From contig NZ_PIOB01000001.1 of the NCBI RefSeq assembly GCF_002909255.1, positions 1,116,001-1,180,000 on the forward strand: 64,000 bases of DNA. Direction: 5' to 3'. The position numbers and the translations under genes are program-made. Source of the stretch: Arenibacter hampyeongensis (GTDB lineage: Bacteria; Bacteroidota; Bacteroidia; Flavobacteriales; Flavobacteriaceae). How positions within the stretch are numbered: the stretch's first letter is position 1; every line of letters begins with the position of its first letter. The notes under the pieces are model-generated. The model ran no database searches. It had not been told where the DNA came from and saw only the letters and a program-made list of their open reading frames with translations. This document shows, in pieces, positions 19,054 to 26,976 of this stretch.

Positions 19054-20416
19054 TTTTTTCCTGCTTTTTAATTTTATTGTACAGTGTTTGCCGAGAAATT
19101 CCCAATTGGGCAGCGGCGGCACTATAATTGCCATCATTGTTGTGCAGAGCGTTCAATATCATTATTTCCTCCATTTCCTCCAAAGTTTTTGGTAAGACCT
19201 CTGTTGTTGTCGAAGATTTGATATTCAATATAAAATCGGTAGGTTTTAGAATATTTCCTTCGCACAGGATCACTGCCCTTTCTAAGGTATGTTGTAGTTC
19301 CCGTACATTTCCCGGCCATGAATATTGTTTCAGCTTTTCTATGGCTACATCGTTTATTCGAATCCCATGTTTTGCATATTTGGCACTATATTTCTTTAAA
19401 TAAAAGTCAGCCAAGGTCAATATATCATCACCTCTGTCCCGAAGTGCGGGAACCTCTATATGGATGGTGTTAATGCGATACAGTAGATCTTCCCTAAACA
19501 GCCCATCCATTACCATTTGCTTTAAATTGCCATTGGTGGCGCAGACCAACCGTATATCTACGGGAATGGATTTGTTGGAACCTACACGTACAATTACCTT
19601 ATTTTGAATGGCCGAAAGCAATTTGGCCTGCATTTGTAGGGAAAGATTTCCAATTTCATCCAGAAACAGGGTGCCTCCATTAGCTGCTTCAAATTTGCCA
19701 ATTCTATCTTCCTTAGCGTCCGTAAAGGAACCTTTTAAGTGGCCAAATAGCTCGCTCTCAAATAGATTTTCTGAAATGGAACCCATATCTACCGCAATAA
19801 AAACTTCATTCTGTCTAGGGGATAATTTGTGGAGTTGTCGGGCAATAAGTTCTTTGCCAGTGCCATTTTCACCTGTGATCAGAACATTTACATCCGTTTT
19901 GGCTACTTTTTGGGTTAGATTTAATACGGAAGTCAAGGCCTTTGAATTTCCTATTATATAATTTTTGTCTTGGTTAATGACCTGTTTTAAGTTGCTTTCC
20001 TTTTGTTTTAAATGATTTATTTCTTTTTGGGATTTACGAAGCAAATAGGCAGCTTTCACAGTGGCCAAGAATTTATCGTTGTTCCAAGGTTTTAGGATAA
20101 AATCTGATGCGCCTTCTTTCAGGGCCTTGACCGCTAATTCTACGTCTCCGTAGGCGGTCATCATAATAACAGCGGTCAGTGGTGTTTTTTTCTTGATTTC
20201 CTTTAACCAAAAGAGACCTTCATTTCCGGAATTCACTCCGGCGGAAAAATTCATATCCAACAGAACAACATCAATTTTGTTTAAATCCGGAAAGGACGAT
20301 ATTTGATTGGGATTGGAAATTGTACTTATGTTCTTGTATTCAAACTGTAATAATATTTCCAGTGCACTCAAGACACTTTTGTTATCATCTATTACTAAAA
20401 TCTGCGCATCTACCAT
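19043..20416 (-). CDS. Sigma-54-dependent response regulator, NtrC family
   Basis: The 457-residue product has a receiver domain with acidic pocket D10-D11 and phosphoacceptor D54, an AAA+ domain with Walker A around K188 (GENGTGKE) and FLDEIGN, and a Fis-type helix-turn-helix at the C-terminus (NYSAAAAQLGISRQTLYNKI). The sigma-54 contact loop reads GSFTDA (229-234) instead of the classical GAFTGA. ATG at 20416 (MVDAQILVIDDN) is chosen; upstream in-frame ATGs would add an unusual tail before the receiver core. It is cotranscribed with the overlapping kinase and divergent from tolC. Two dyads at 20476-20514 are its probable binding sites, and a -24/-12-like sequence at 20577 its probable target promoter. 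Confidence 0.93.
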   Translation of the reverse strand: MVDAQILVIDDNKSVLSALEILLQFEYKNISTISNPNQISSFPDLNKIDVVLLDMNFSAGVNSGNEGLFWLKEIKKKTPLTAVIMMTAYGDVELAVKALKEGASDFILKPWNNDKFLATVKAAYLLRKSQKEINHLKQKESNLKQVINQDKNYIIGNSKALTSVLNLTQKVAKTDVNVLITGENGTGKELIARQLHKLSPRQNEVFIAVDMGSISENLFESELFGHLKGSFTDAKEDRIGKFEAANGGTLFLDEIGNLSLQMQAKLLSAIQNKVIVRVGSNKSIPVDIRLVCATNGNLKQMVMDGLFREDLLYRINTIHIEVPALRDRGDDILTLADFYLKKYSAKYAKHGIRINDVAIEKLKQYSWPGNVRELQHTLERAVILCEGNILKPTDFILNIKSSTTTEVLPKTLEEMEEIMILNALHNNDGNYSAAAAQLGISRQTLYNKIKKQEKNGE

Positions 20417-20475
20417 GATTATATCAAAATTGGTCATGTTAAAACTACAAAACCTGTTCTTTAAAATGTAAATAG

Positions 20476-20514
20476 TGTCCAACTATTGGACATTTATTGT
20501 ACAACTATTTTACA
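20476..20514. promoter_or_regulatory. Paired 17-bp dyads, candidate enhancer sites for the NtrC-type regulator
   Basis: Site 1 (20476-20492) is TGTCCAACTATTGGACA, with perfect 7-base arms and a 3-base centre. Site 2 (20498-20514) is TGTACAACTATTTTACA, sharing the centre CTA and 6 of 7 arm pairs. The centres are 22 bases apart, two helical turns, as expected for cooperative binding of enhancer-binding-protein dimers. They lie between the regulator gene and tolC, about 90-110 bases upstream of the -24/-12-like element's expected start. Confidence 0.65.
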
Positions 20515-20576
20515 TCAATATTTATTTAGTTTTAATATTAAGATGTAAATACGTGTAAATCAATTAATTGAGTATA

Positions 20577-20591
20577 TGGCACGAACTTGGA
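20577..20591 (+). promoter_or_regulatory. Candidate sigma-54 (-24/-12) promoter of the exporter operon
   Basis: TGGCACG (20577-20583) is a perfect -24 block. The -12 block is weaker: TTGG at 20587-20590, one base closer than usual and with G for the consensus C. Transcription would start near 20602, about 55 bases before the tolC-like ATG at 20658. The adjacent sigma-54 activator and paired upstream dyads support the call. Confidence 0.5.
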
Positions 20592-20657
20592 ATATGGTTG
20601 TAGGTCGACAGTTAATTCAATTATCAATATGAAGCCCTTTTTAATCGCATTTGCATT

Positions 20658-22004
20658 ATGAATTTTAAGAAAGGAAAATTATTTTTTATCCTATTTTTCA
20701 TCACCTTGAATGGTTTTGGTCAAGAGAACTGGACTTTGGACAATTGCATTTCCTATGCCTTAGATCATAATCTTACACTGAAGGATTATCAATATTTGGA
20801 AAATTCCGGCAAGGAAAGTTATAATCAGTCCCTAAGGGACCTTCTTCCTAGAGTGAACGGATTCGCCGATTATAATATTCGGTATGGCCGATCTACCGAT
20901 CCCAATACCAATGATATAATAAATACCGATTTCTTTTCCAATGGCTATTCCATGAGTGCTTCCATTGATCTTTTTGAAGGATTCCAAAAGATCAACACTA
21001 TCAAGGCAAGAAAACTATTGTTTAAAGCAAGCAAGGAAGCAGCACAACAACAAAGGTTCTTACTGGCTCTTAGGGTAATGACAGCTTACCATGACATTCA
21101 GTTTTATGAAGGTATATTGGCCATTTCAAAAGAGCAACTTTCCATTTCCGAGGCCAATTTTAAGCTTGCCAAAAAGCAAATTGAACTGGGGCTGAAGGCC
21201 GGGGCTGATTTGTATGAGGCGGAATCCATTCTGTACACGGATCAGTTGGATGTTACCCAAAGTGAAAACCAATTGCAGGCGGCCAAGCTAACCTTGATTC
21301 AGGAAATGAATTTGGATAATGCCCAAACCATCCAGTTAAACCCTGTTGTACCCAAAACGATTTCTGAAAACGAAATTGAAACGGATAGTATCTACGGAAA
21401 AGCAAAGGAATTTGTACCCCTTTTAAAGGCACAACATCTTAGAACGGAGGCGGCAAAAAAGGAACTGGGAATTGTTAGAGGAAGGCTTTACCCTTCACTT
21501 TCCTTTGCCACTGGCTATGGTACCGGATATTACGAAACTACTAGGGATACTTTGGGCGTCACCATTCCATTTAAAACTCAAATTGAGGACAATGCCTCCA
21601 GATTTATAGGTTTTTCCCTTAATGTTCCCATTTTTAATGCCTGGTCCACGCGGTCTGCCATAAAGCAGCAGAAAATAGCCTTGGGAAGGGAACAAAATAA
21701 TCTAAAAATACAGGAACAGGAAATATATAAGGCCATACAACAATTGGTACAGGAAAATAAGGCCTTAAATGTTGAAATTATACAAAGTGAAAAACAAATT
21801 ATGGCCCAGGAACAGGCTTTTGGAGTGGCACAAAAAAAATATGAAAAGGGATTGTTTACCATTATGGAGCTGAATCTTGCAAAATCGATGTACGCCACTT
21901 CCCAAAATAAAAATTTACAGGTAAAACTGCAACTTCAAATTAACCAAAATACACTGTCTTTTTACCAAGGCTTACCTATTTTTAACATTAACAGCACCAA
22001 TTAA
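20658..22004 (+). CDS. TolC-family outer-membrane efflux protein
   Basis: The 448-residue outer-membrane channel subunit has a signal peptide of about 20 residues (ending NGFGQ) and then the typical opening WTLDNCISYALDHNLTL. Long amphipathic coiled-coil helices with two internal OEP repeats follow (for example ISEANFKLAKKQIELGLKAGADLYEAES near 155-182 and the equivalent AQKKYEKGLFTIMELNLAKSMY near 395-416). TolC trimers form the exit duct for tripartite pumps. It is the first gene of the exporter set; the adaptor gene starts 1 base after its stop. Regulation by the divergent sigma-54 activator is likely. Confidence 0.93.
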   Translation: MNFKKGKLFFILFFITLNGFGQENWTLDNCISYALDHNLTLKDYQYLENSGKESYNQSLRDLLPRVNGFADYNIRYGRSTDPNTNDIINTDFFSNGYSMSASIDLFEGFQKINTIKARKLLFKASKEAAQQQRFLLALRVMTAYHDIQFYEGILAISKEQLSISEANFKLAKKQIELGLKAGADLYEAESILYTDQLDVTQSENQLQAAKLTLIQEMNLDNAQTIQLNPVVPKTISENEIETDSIYGKAKEFVPLLKAQHLRTEAAKKELGIVRGRLYPSLSFATGYGTGYYETTRDTLGVTIPFKTQIEDNASRFIGFSLNVPIFNAWSTRSAIKQQKIALGREQNNLKIQEQEIYKAIQQLVQENKALNVEIIQSEKQIMAQEQAFGVAQKKYEKGLFTIMELNLAKSMYATSQNKNLQVKLQLQINQNTLSFYQGLPIFNINSTN

Positions 22005-22005
22005 A

Positions 22006-23256
22006 ATGGATATACAATTAGAAAAGAAGAAAGGATTGAGACCAAAACACTATGGGTACATCGCCCTTGGCGTTTTGTTGCTCTTTGTGGGATGGAAAAT
22101 GTTAACGGCAAGTGTGGGCAACACTTTTAGAACCGAAAAGGACAAACTGTCCATTGCTGAGGTTGTTCAGGGGAAATTTGACGATTATATAACCATCAAT
22201 GGTACCGTGGCGCCGATTGCTACCATTTATATGGATGCTTATGAAGGCGGGCGTGTAACCGAAAAACTAATTGAGGAAGGAGCTATGGTACAAAAGGGCG
22301 ATATCATTCTTAAGTTGGATAACATTGGCCTTTATGAGCAAATATTGAATAGTGAAAGCAATTTGGCCTTAAAGCAGAACGACCTTAGGTCTACCAAATT
22401 AACCTTCGATTCCAGACAGGTAGAAGGCAGAAAATCCTTGGCTACTGCTAGGACGGAATTGCAACGTTTGAAAAGAAATTTTGAGCAGAACCAAGCGCTT
22501 TATGACGATGAATTAATTTCTAAGGAAGTGTATTTGACCTCAAAAGAGAACTATGAACTTTCAGAAAAACAATATGATATTGTAAAAGTACAAACAGACA
22601 ATGATGACGAACTGAGAAAAACTTCCTTGCCTGTCTTGGAGGCCGATTTAAACCGTATGCAAAAAACTTTGGGCATGGTCTATCAGCGCTTAGACCATTT
22701 GAACGTAAGGGCACCGGCAGATGGACAACTGGGGTTTTTGGATGCCGAAATAGGTCAGAATATTAGTCAAGGTCAACGAATTGGGCAAGTAAATGTGCTA
22801 ACAGATTATAAGATCGAAGCGGATATAGATGAACATTATATAGATCGTGTAAAACGAGACTTAAATGCAAGTTTTGAGCGCAATGGAACGGAACATAGGC
22901 TAAGGTTGAGAAAGGTATATCCGGAAGTGCGAAATGGCAAGTTCAAGATAGATTTGGTTTTCACTGGTGAAAAGCCACAAAACATTCGGGCCGGGCAAAG
23001 TTATAATATAAAACTTCAGTTGGGGGAATCCAGTGATGCGCTCTTGCTGCCCAAGGGAAGTTTTTTCCAAAGTACCGGCGGACAATGGATTTTTGTGGTT
23101 AGCCCTGATGGTGACCAGGCATTGAAGCGAAATATAAAAATAGGAAAACAAAACTCCAGATTTTATGAAGTGTTGGAAGGATTGGAAAATGGTGAAAAAG
23201 TAATTACATCCAACTATGATAGTTTTGGAGATGCGGATAATATAGTGCTGAAATAG
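22006..23256 (+). CDS. Periplasmic adaptor (HlyD/MacA-type membrane-fusion protein)
   Basis: The 416-residue protein has one N-terminal transmembrane helix (about 18-36), a lipoyl half-motif (YEGGRVTEKLIEEGAMVQKGDIILKLD), a long coiled-coil hairpin (about 115-225), the second lipoyl half (LNVRAPADGQLGFLDAEIGQNISQGQ) and a C-terminal beta-barrel. It links inner-membrane ABC permeases to the TolC channel. Its ATG comes 1 base after the tolC stop, so translation is probably coupled. A 147-base gap with a repeat fragment separates it from the ATPase gene, but they are most likely parts of one pump. Confidence 0.92.
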   Translation: MDIQLEKKKGLRPKHYGYIALGVLLLFVGWKMLTASVGNTFRTEKDKLSIAEVVQGKFDDYITINGTVAPIATIYMDAYEGGRVTEKLIEEGAMVQKGDIILKLDNIGLYEQILNSESNLALKQNDLRSTKLTFDSRQVEGRKSLATARTELQRLKRNFEQNQALYDDELISKEVYLTSKENYELSEKQYDIVKVQTDNDDELRKTSLPVLEADLNRMQKTLGMVYQRLDHLNVRAPADGQLGFLDAEIGQNISQGQRIGQVNVLTDYKIEADIDEHYIDRVKRDLNASFERNGTEHRLRLRKVYPEVRNGKFKIDLVFTGEKPQNIRAGQSYNIKLQLGESSDALLLPKGSFFQSTGGQWIFVVSPDGDQALKRNIKIGKQNSRFYEVLEGLENGEKVITSNYDSFGDADNIVLK

Positions 23257-23299
23257 CTTCGGCTAGGCTCAGCTACCCAATTTGAAAAAAAGAACCCTG

Positions 23300-23318
23300 A
23301 GTGGAACGGAAGGGTGGT
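23300..23318 (+). repeat. Partial copy of the 15973 repeat family
   Basis: AGTGGAACGGAAGGGTGGT reproduces the first block of the tandem repeats at 15973 and 16136, with small changes, and lacks the later hairpins. It follows TTCGGCTAGGCTCAGCTA just after the adaptor stop, another low-complexity motif with pairing ends. The element lies inside the exporter operon, between adaptor and ATPase genes. Confidence 0.5.
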
Positions 23319-23403
23319 CTAGCAGAAAGAATAACATTAAAAAACTGTAACTAAAACGAAATACAGAAGTCTTTAATTATAACACTTAAAATCCAATCGA
23401 AGA

Positions 23404-24099
23404 ATGATACAAATACAAAATCTTAACAAAAGCTTTAGGACCGAAGAGGTAGAAACTTTGGCACTGAACAATGTGAACCTTAAAGTTCAAGAAGGGGAAT
23501 TCGTAGCCATAATGGGGCCATCTGGCTGTGGCAAATCCACTTTATTGAATATTATAGGTATGTTGGACAACCCTACTTCCGGGAGTTATCAATTCGCTGG
23601 CCACGAAGTTGGGCATTTAAAAGAAAATCAACGTACCCAACTGCGAAAAGGGAATCTAGGCTTCGTCTTCCAGAGTTTTAATTTGATTGATGAACTCACC
23701 GTCTTCGAAAATGTGGAATTGCCTTTGATCTACCTTAAAATGAATAAAAATGAGCGAAAGCAAAAGGTGATGGCCGTATTGGAACGGATGAAAATAGCAC
23801 ATCGTGAAAAGCACTTTCCACAACAACTCTCAGGAGGTCAGCAACAACGTGTTGCAATTTCAAGGGCCGTTGTCACAAATCCAAAGTTGATTTTGGCGGA
23901 TGAGCCCACGGGAAATCTGGATTCCAAAAACGGAATCGAAGTGATGAACCTGTTGACAGAACTAAATCAGGAAGGTACCACTATAGTGATGGTAACCCAC
24001 TCGGATCGGGATTCCCACTATGCACATCGCATTGTGAATCTCTTTGATGGTCAGATTGCCACCGAAAGCCATAATAGGGCTATGGGGGCATTGATGTAG
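23404..24099 (+). CDS. ABC transporter ATPase, MacB/LolD type
   Basis: The 231-residue nucleotide-binding subunit has all family motifs: Walker A GPSGCGKST (about 38-46), Q-loop FVFQSFN, signature LSGGQQQRVA (about 142-151), Walker B LILADEPTG, D-loop NLDS and H-loop MVTHSD. This class energises mechanotransmitting FtsX-fold permeases rather than classic transport channels. It follows the adaptor gene and precedes the four permease genes, and is probably the main ATPase for them. A second ATPase at 34703 differs at key positions. GAAACCTGCAAGG-type repeats start 26 bases after the stop. Confidence 0.95.
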   Translation: MIQIQNLNKSFRTEEVETLALNNVNLKVQEGEFVAIMGPSGCGKSTLLNIIGMLDNPTSGSYQFAGHEVGHLKENQRTQLRKGNLGFVFQSFNLIDELTVFENVELPLIYLKMNKNERKQKVMAVLERMKIAHREKHFPQQLSGGQQQRVAISRAVVTNPKLILADEPTGNLDSKNGIEVMNLLTELNQEGTTIVMVTHSDRDSHYAHRIVNLFDGQIATESHNRAMGALM

Positions 24100-24124
24100 A
24101 AGACCAAGTAGCGATAGGAAAGTG

Positions 24125-24249
24125 AAACCTGCAAGGTGTAGTCCGCTCTTTTTACGGACCTCCTAGTAGGCCTGGAAAAGATTTGGAAGGGAAACCTTGC
24201 AGGTTGGGATGGAAATAAAAGAAAGAGGTTTTGGAAACCTTGCAGGTTT
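24125..24249. repeat. Cluster of AACCTTGCAGGTT-type short inverted repeats
   Basis: AAACCTGCAAGG (24125-24136) is followed by two copies in opposite orientation: GAAACCTTGCAGGTT (24191-24205) and GGAAACCTTGCAGGTTT (24233-24249). Each unit is itself a near-palindrome (AACCT-TGC-AGGTT). Between them GTCCG (24141-24145) and CGGAC (24155-24159) form a small hairpin. The block fills the gap between the ATPase and first permease genes and encodes nothing convincing. Confidence 0.7.
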
Positions 24250-24347
24250 ATAAGAAAAAGGAGTTTATGCATCAATCTATGCTGAACTTGTTTCAGTATC
24301 AAAATCAATCGGAACTGAACCGGTTTCAGTGCCAAAAAACACTAATC

Positions 24348-26777
24348 ATGTTTAAAAATCACATCAAAATTGCGTGGAGAAGTCTTAAAAGACAGCCCTT
24401 TTTCGCATTCCTAAATACGTTTGGCCTGGCCATTGGCATGGCCGGAGGACTGCTCATATCTTTATACATCTACGATGAAATGAATTTTGATACGATGTTC
24501 AAAGATGCCGATCGTATTTATAGAATAAATGCAGATATAAAATTTGGTGGAACGGAGAGTAAATCCGCACAAGTTTCAGCACCAATGGCTGCAGCAATGG
24601 AAAGCGATTTTTCACAGGTGGAACTAACTACTAGATTTAGGAATTTGGGCGGTATGCTCCTCAGAAAGAGTAATACGGAAGCCAACATAAAGGAAGAAGG
24701 TGCAACCTTTGTGGATGCTACTTTCTTTGAGATGTTCGGTCTTGACCTGTTGGTAGGGGATATGCAAACCGCCCTAAAAGAACCCAACACCTTGGTCCTG
24801 ACCAGGACGGCAGCCCTGAAACATTTCGGTTTAAAAAAAGCTATAGGTCAAAGTTTGGTATTGAACAATACCGATACCTATACGGTAACCGGGGTAATAG
24901 AGGATATGCCAGAGCGATCATTTCTAAGAAATCACAACGTTTTTATGGCAATGGCAGGGAATGAAGACGCACAAAAGCAGGAATGGACCAGCCATAATTT
25001 CTTTACTTTTATTAAACTAATACCGGGTGCCGATATTGCCGATTTTCAGACACCCTTACAGTCCATGCTCGGCACATATATAATGCCGTATGTACAGACA
25101 TTTCTGCCAGGTGCAACCGAAGAACAGTTGGAGGCCTCTGGTAATTATCTGTATTATGGCACTATAGCTTTGAAGGATATACATCTGTATTCTGCCAAAG
25201 ACCATGAACTTAGCCCGAACAGCAGTATCCAAAATGTCTACATTCTTTCATTTATAGGTTTGTTCCTGATTTTATTGGCCAGCGTTAATTTTATGAACTT
25301 GTCAACGGCACAGTCCCTTAAACGGGCAAAAGAAGTGGGTATTCGTAAAACCTTGGGGTCGGATAAACCTGCCTTGATACGACAATTTTTGACCGAATCG
25401 GGTTTAATTTCCTTCATCTCCCTTTTGTTTTCCTTGGGCATAGCAGTAGTGGCCATCCCTTATTTTAATGCACTTTCCGGGAAGTCCATTTCCATACCAT
25501 TTACCGAACCTGTTTTCTGGATGGCCTTATTTATTGGGGCTACGGTTTTAGCTCTCTTTTCTGGAATGTATCCTGCATTCTTTATGTCGCGTTTTGCGCC
25601 GGTGAAGGTGCTAAAGGGAGCAGGAGCAACTAGTACCGGAGGAGGAAATATTAGAAGTTTGCTTGTGGTATTCCAATTTGCTATTTCCGTGTTTTTAATA
25701 GTAAGTACTTTGGTCGTCTTTATGCAATTGAAGTTCATTCAAAGTAAAGATCTGGGTTTTACAAAAGATCAGGTTTTGATTGTTGACGATGTATATACAT
25801 TGGGAGAAAAGGCCACGGCTTTTAAGGAGCAGGTAGAGCAACTTGGCCAAGTGCAAAGTGCAACATTGAGTAGTTTTTTACCAACACCATCCGTCCGAAG
25901 TAATACCTCTTTTTTTAAGGAAGGGGGGGCAACGGCGGAAAATTCCATCAATATGCAGATATGGAATGTTGACGATAATTATATCCCCACTTTGAATATG
26001 GAAATCCTGGAGGGCAGGAATTTTGATAGACAGTTTGGTACCGACTCTACGGCTATGCTCATCAACGAGTCGGCGGTCGCCATTTTGGGAGTGCAGGCCA
26101 AAGAGGCCTTGGGAATGCGAATTATTCGCAATTTTGAAAATGGGAGTTCCAATAATTTTACAATTATTGGTGTAATCAAAAATTTTAATTATGAATCGCT
26201 CAGGGAAAATATTGGTGCCGTGAGCATGACTTTGGGAAGGTCTACCGGTTCTTTGGCTGTAAAACTTGAGGCTGGGAATTTTTCAAACTCAATTTCAAGT
26301 ATTGAAGGGATATGGAACAAAGTGGCACCGGGACAACCTTTCAGCTATCGATTTATGGAGGACTCCTTTAATACCACCTATGAAGCAGAGCAGCAGTTAG
26401 GACGTATTTTCGTGACCTTTACTATACTGTCCATTTTAATCGCATGCCTTGGATTGTTTGGCCTAGCGGCCTTCAATGCTCAAAAACGCACCAAGGAGAT
26501 AGGCATCCGAAAAGTGTTGGGCGCCAGTATCGGCCAAATAACTTATCGCCTCACGACCGACTTTTTAAAAATGGTAGGGGTAGCCATTATTGTTTCGCTG
26601 CCCGTTGGCTGGTACTTAATGAACAAGTGGCTCGAGGACTTTACCTATAGAATAGAAATTAGTTGGTGGGTGTTTGCCTTTGCAGCGCTAATTGCACTCA
26701 CCATAGCGGTACTAACTGTAAGCTACCAAAGTATTAAGGCGGCCATCGTAAATCCGGTAAAAAGTTTACGAACCTAG
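24348..26777 (+). CDS. ABC transporter permease, FtsX/MacB type, array member 1
   Basis: The 809-residue protein is a duplicated FtsX/MacB permease: an N-terminal helix, a large periplasmic MacB_PCD-like domain, three helices around residues 285-430 (FMNLSTAQSLKRAKEVGIRK marks the coupling region), then a second periplasmic domain and three more helices with GLAAFNAQKRTKEIGIRKVL near the end. ATG at 24348 (MFKNHIKIAWRSL) is chosen since all four array members start with this motif; a longer frame would read through the repeat block at 24125-24249. It ends NPVKSLRT, as do its paralogues. It probably works with the ATPase at 23404 and the TolC/HlyD pair. The substrate is unknown; peptide or lipid export, or antimicrobial-peptide resistance, are options. 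Confidence 0.92.
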   Translation: MFKNHIKIAWRSLKRQPFFAFLNTFGLAIGMAGGLLISLYIYDEMNFDTMFKDADRIYRINADIKFGGTESKSAQVSAPMAAAMESDFSQVELTTRFRNLGGMLLRKSNTEANIKEEGATFVDATFFEMFGLDLLVGDMQTALKEPNTLVLTRTAALKHFGLKKAIGQSLVLNNTDTYTVTGVIEDMPERSFLRNHNVFMAMAGNEDAQKQEWTSHNFFTFIKLIPGADIADFQTPLQSMLGTYIMPYVQTFLPGATEEQLEASGNYLYYGTIALKDIHLYSAKDHELSPNSSIQNVYILSFIGLFLILLASVNFMNLSTAQSLKRAKEVGIRKTLGSDKPALIRQFLTESGLISFISLLFSLGIAVVAIPYFNALSGKSISIPFTEPVFWMALFIGATVLALFSGMYPAFFMSRFAPVKVLKGAGATSTGGGNIRSLLVVFQFAISVFLIVSTLVVFMQLKFIQSKDLGFTKDQVLIVDDVYTLGEKATAFKEQVEQLGQVQSATLSSFLPTPSVRSNTSFFKEGGATAENSINMQIWNVDDNYIPTLNMEILEGRNFDRQFGTDSTAMLINESAVAILGVQAKEALGMRIIRNFENGSSNNFTIIGVIKNFNYESLRENIGAVSMTLGRSTGSLAVKLEAGNFSNSISSIEGIWNKVAPGQPFSYRFMEDSFNTTYEAEQQLGRIFVTFTILSILIACLGLFGLAAFNAQKRTKEIGIRKVLGASIGQITYRLTTDFLKMVGVAIIVSLPVGWYLMNKWLEDFTYRIEISWWVFAFAALIALTIAVLTVSYQSIKAAIVNPVKSLRT

Positions 26778-26789
26778 TGAGAAAGTGAT

Positions 26790-26933
26790 CAGTAAACAGT
26801 GTTCAGTGATCAGTAAACAATAAGTAAAAAGTGAGCAGTTGGCAGTGAGCAGTAAACAGTTTCCAGTGAGCAGTATACAGTTGGCAGTGCACAATGAGCA
26901 ATTAACAATGAATTGGGAGCAGTGAACAGCTAA
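26790..26933 (+). repeat. Degenerate heptanucleotide (CAGTNNN) repeat array 1
   Basis: Units of seven bases starting CAGT or CAAT run in phase at 26790, 26797, 26804, 26811 and 26818. After a phase shift they resume at 26836 and continue at every seventh base to 26906, then at 26920 and 26927. The last three bases vary (AAA, GAG, TTGG-like, GTT). The array sits between permease 1 and permease 2. A very similar array follows permease 2, including a shared core AACAATGAATTGGG. Confidence 0.9.
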
Positions 26934-26976
26934 GAATTGAAACGCATATCATCAATCAAATCAAAAAACGCAAATC

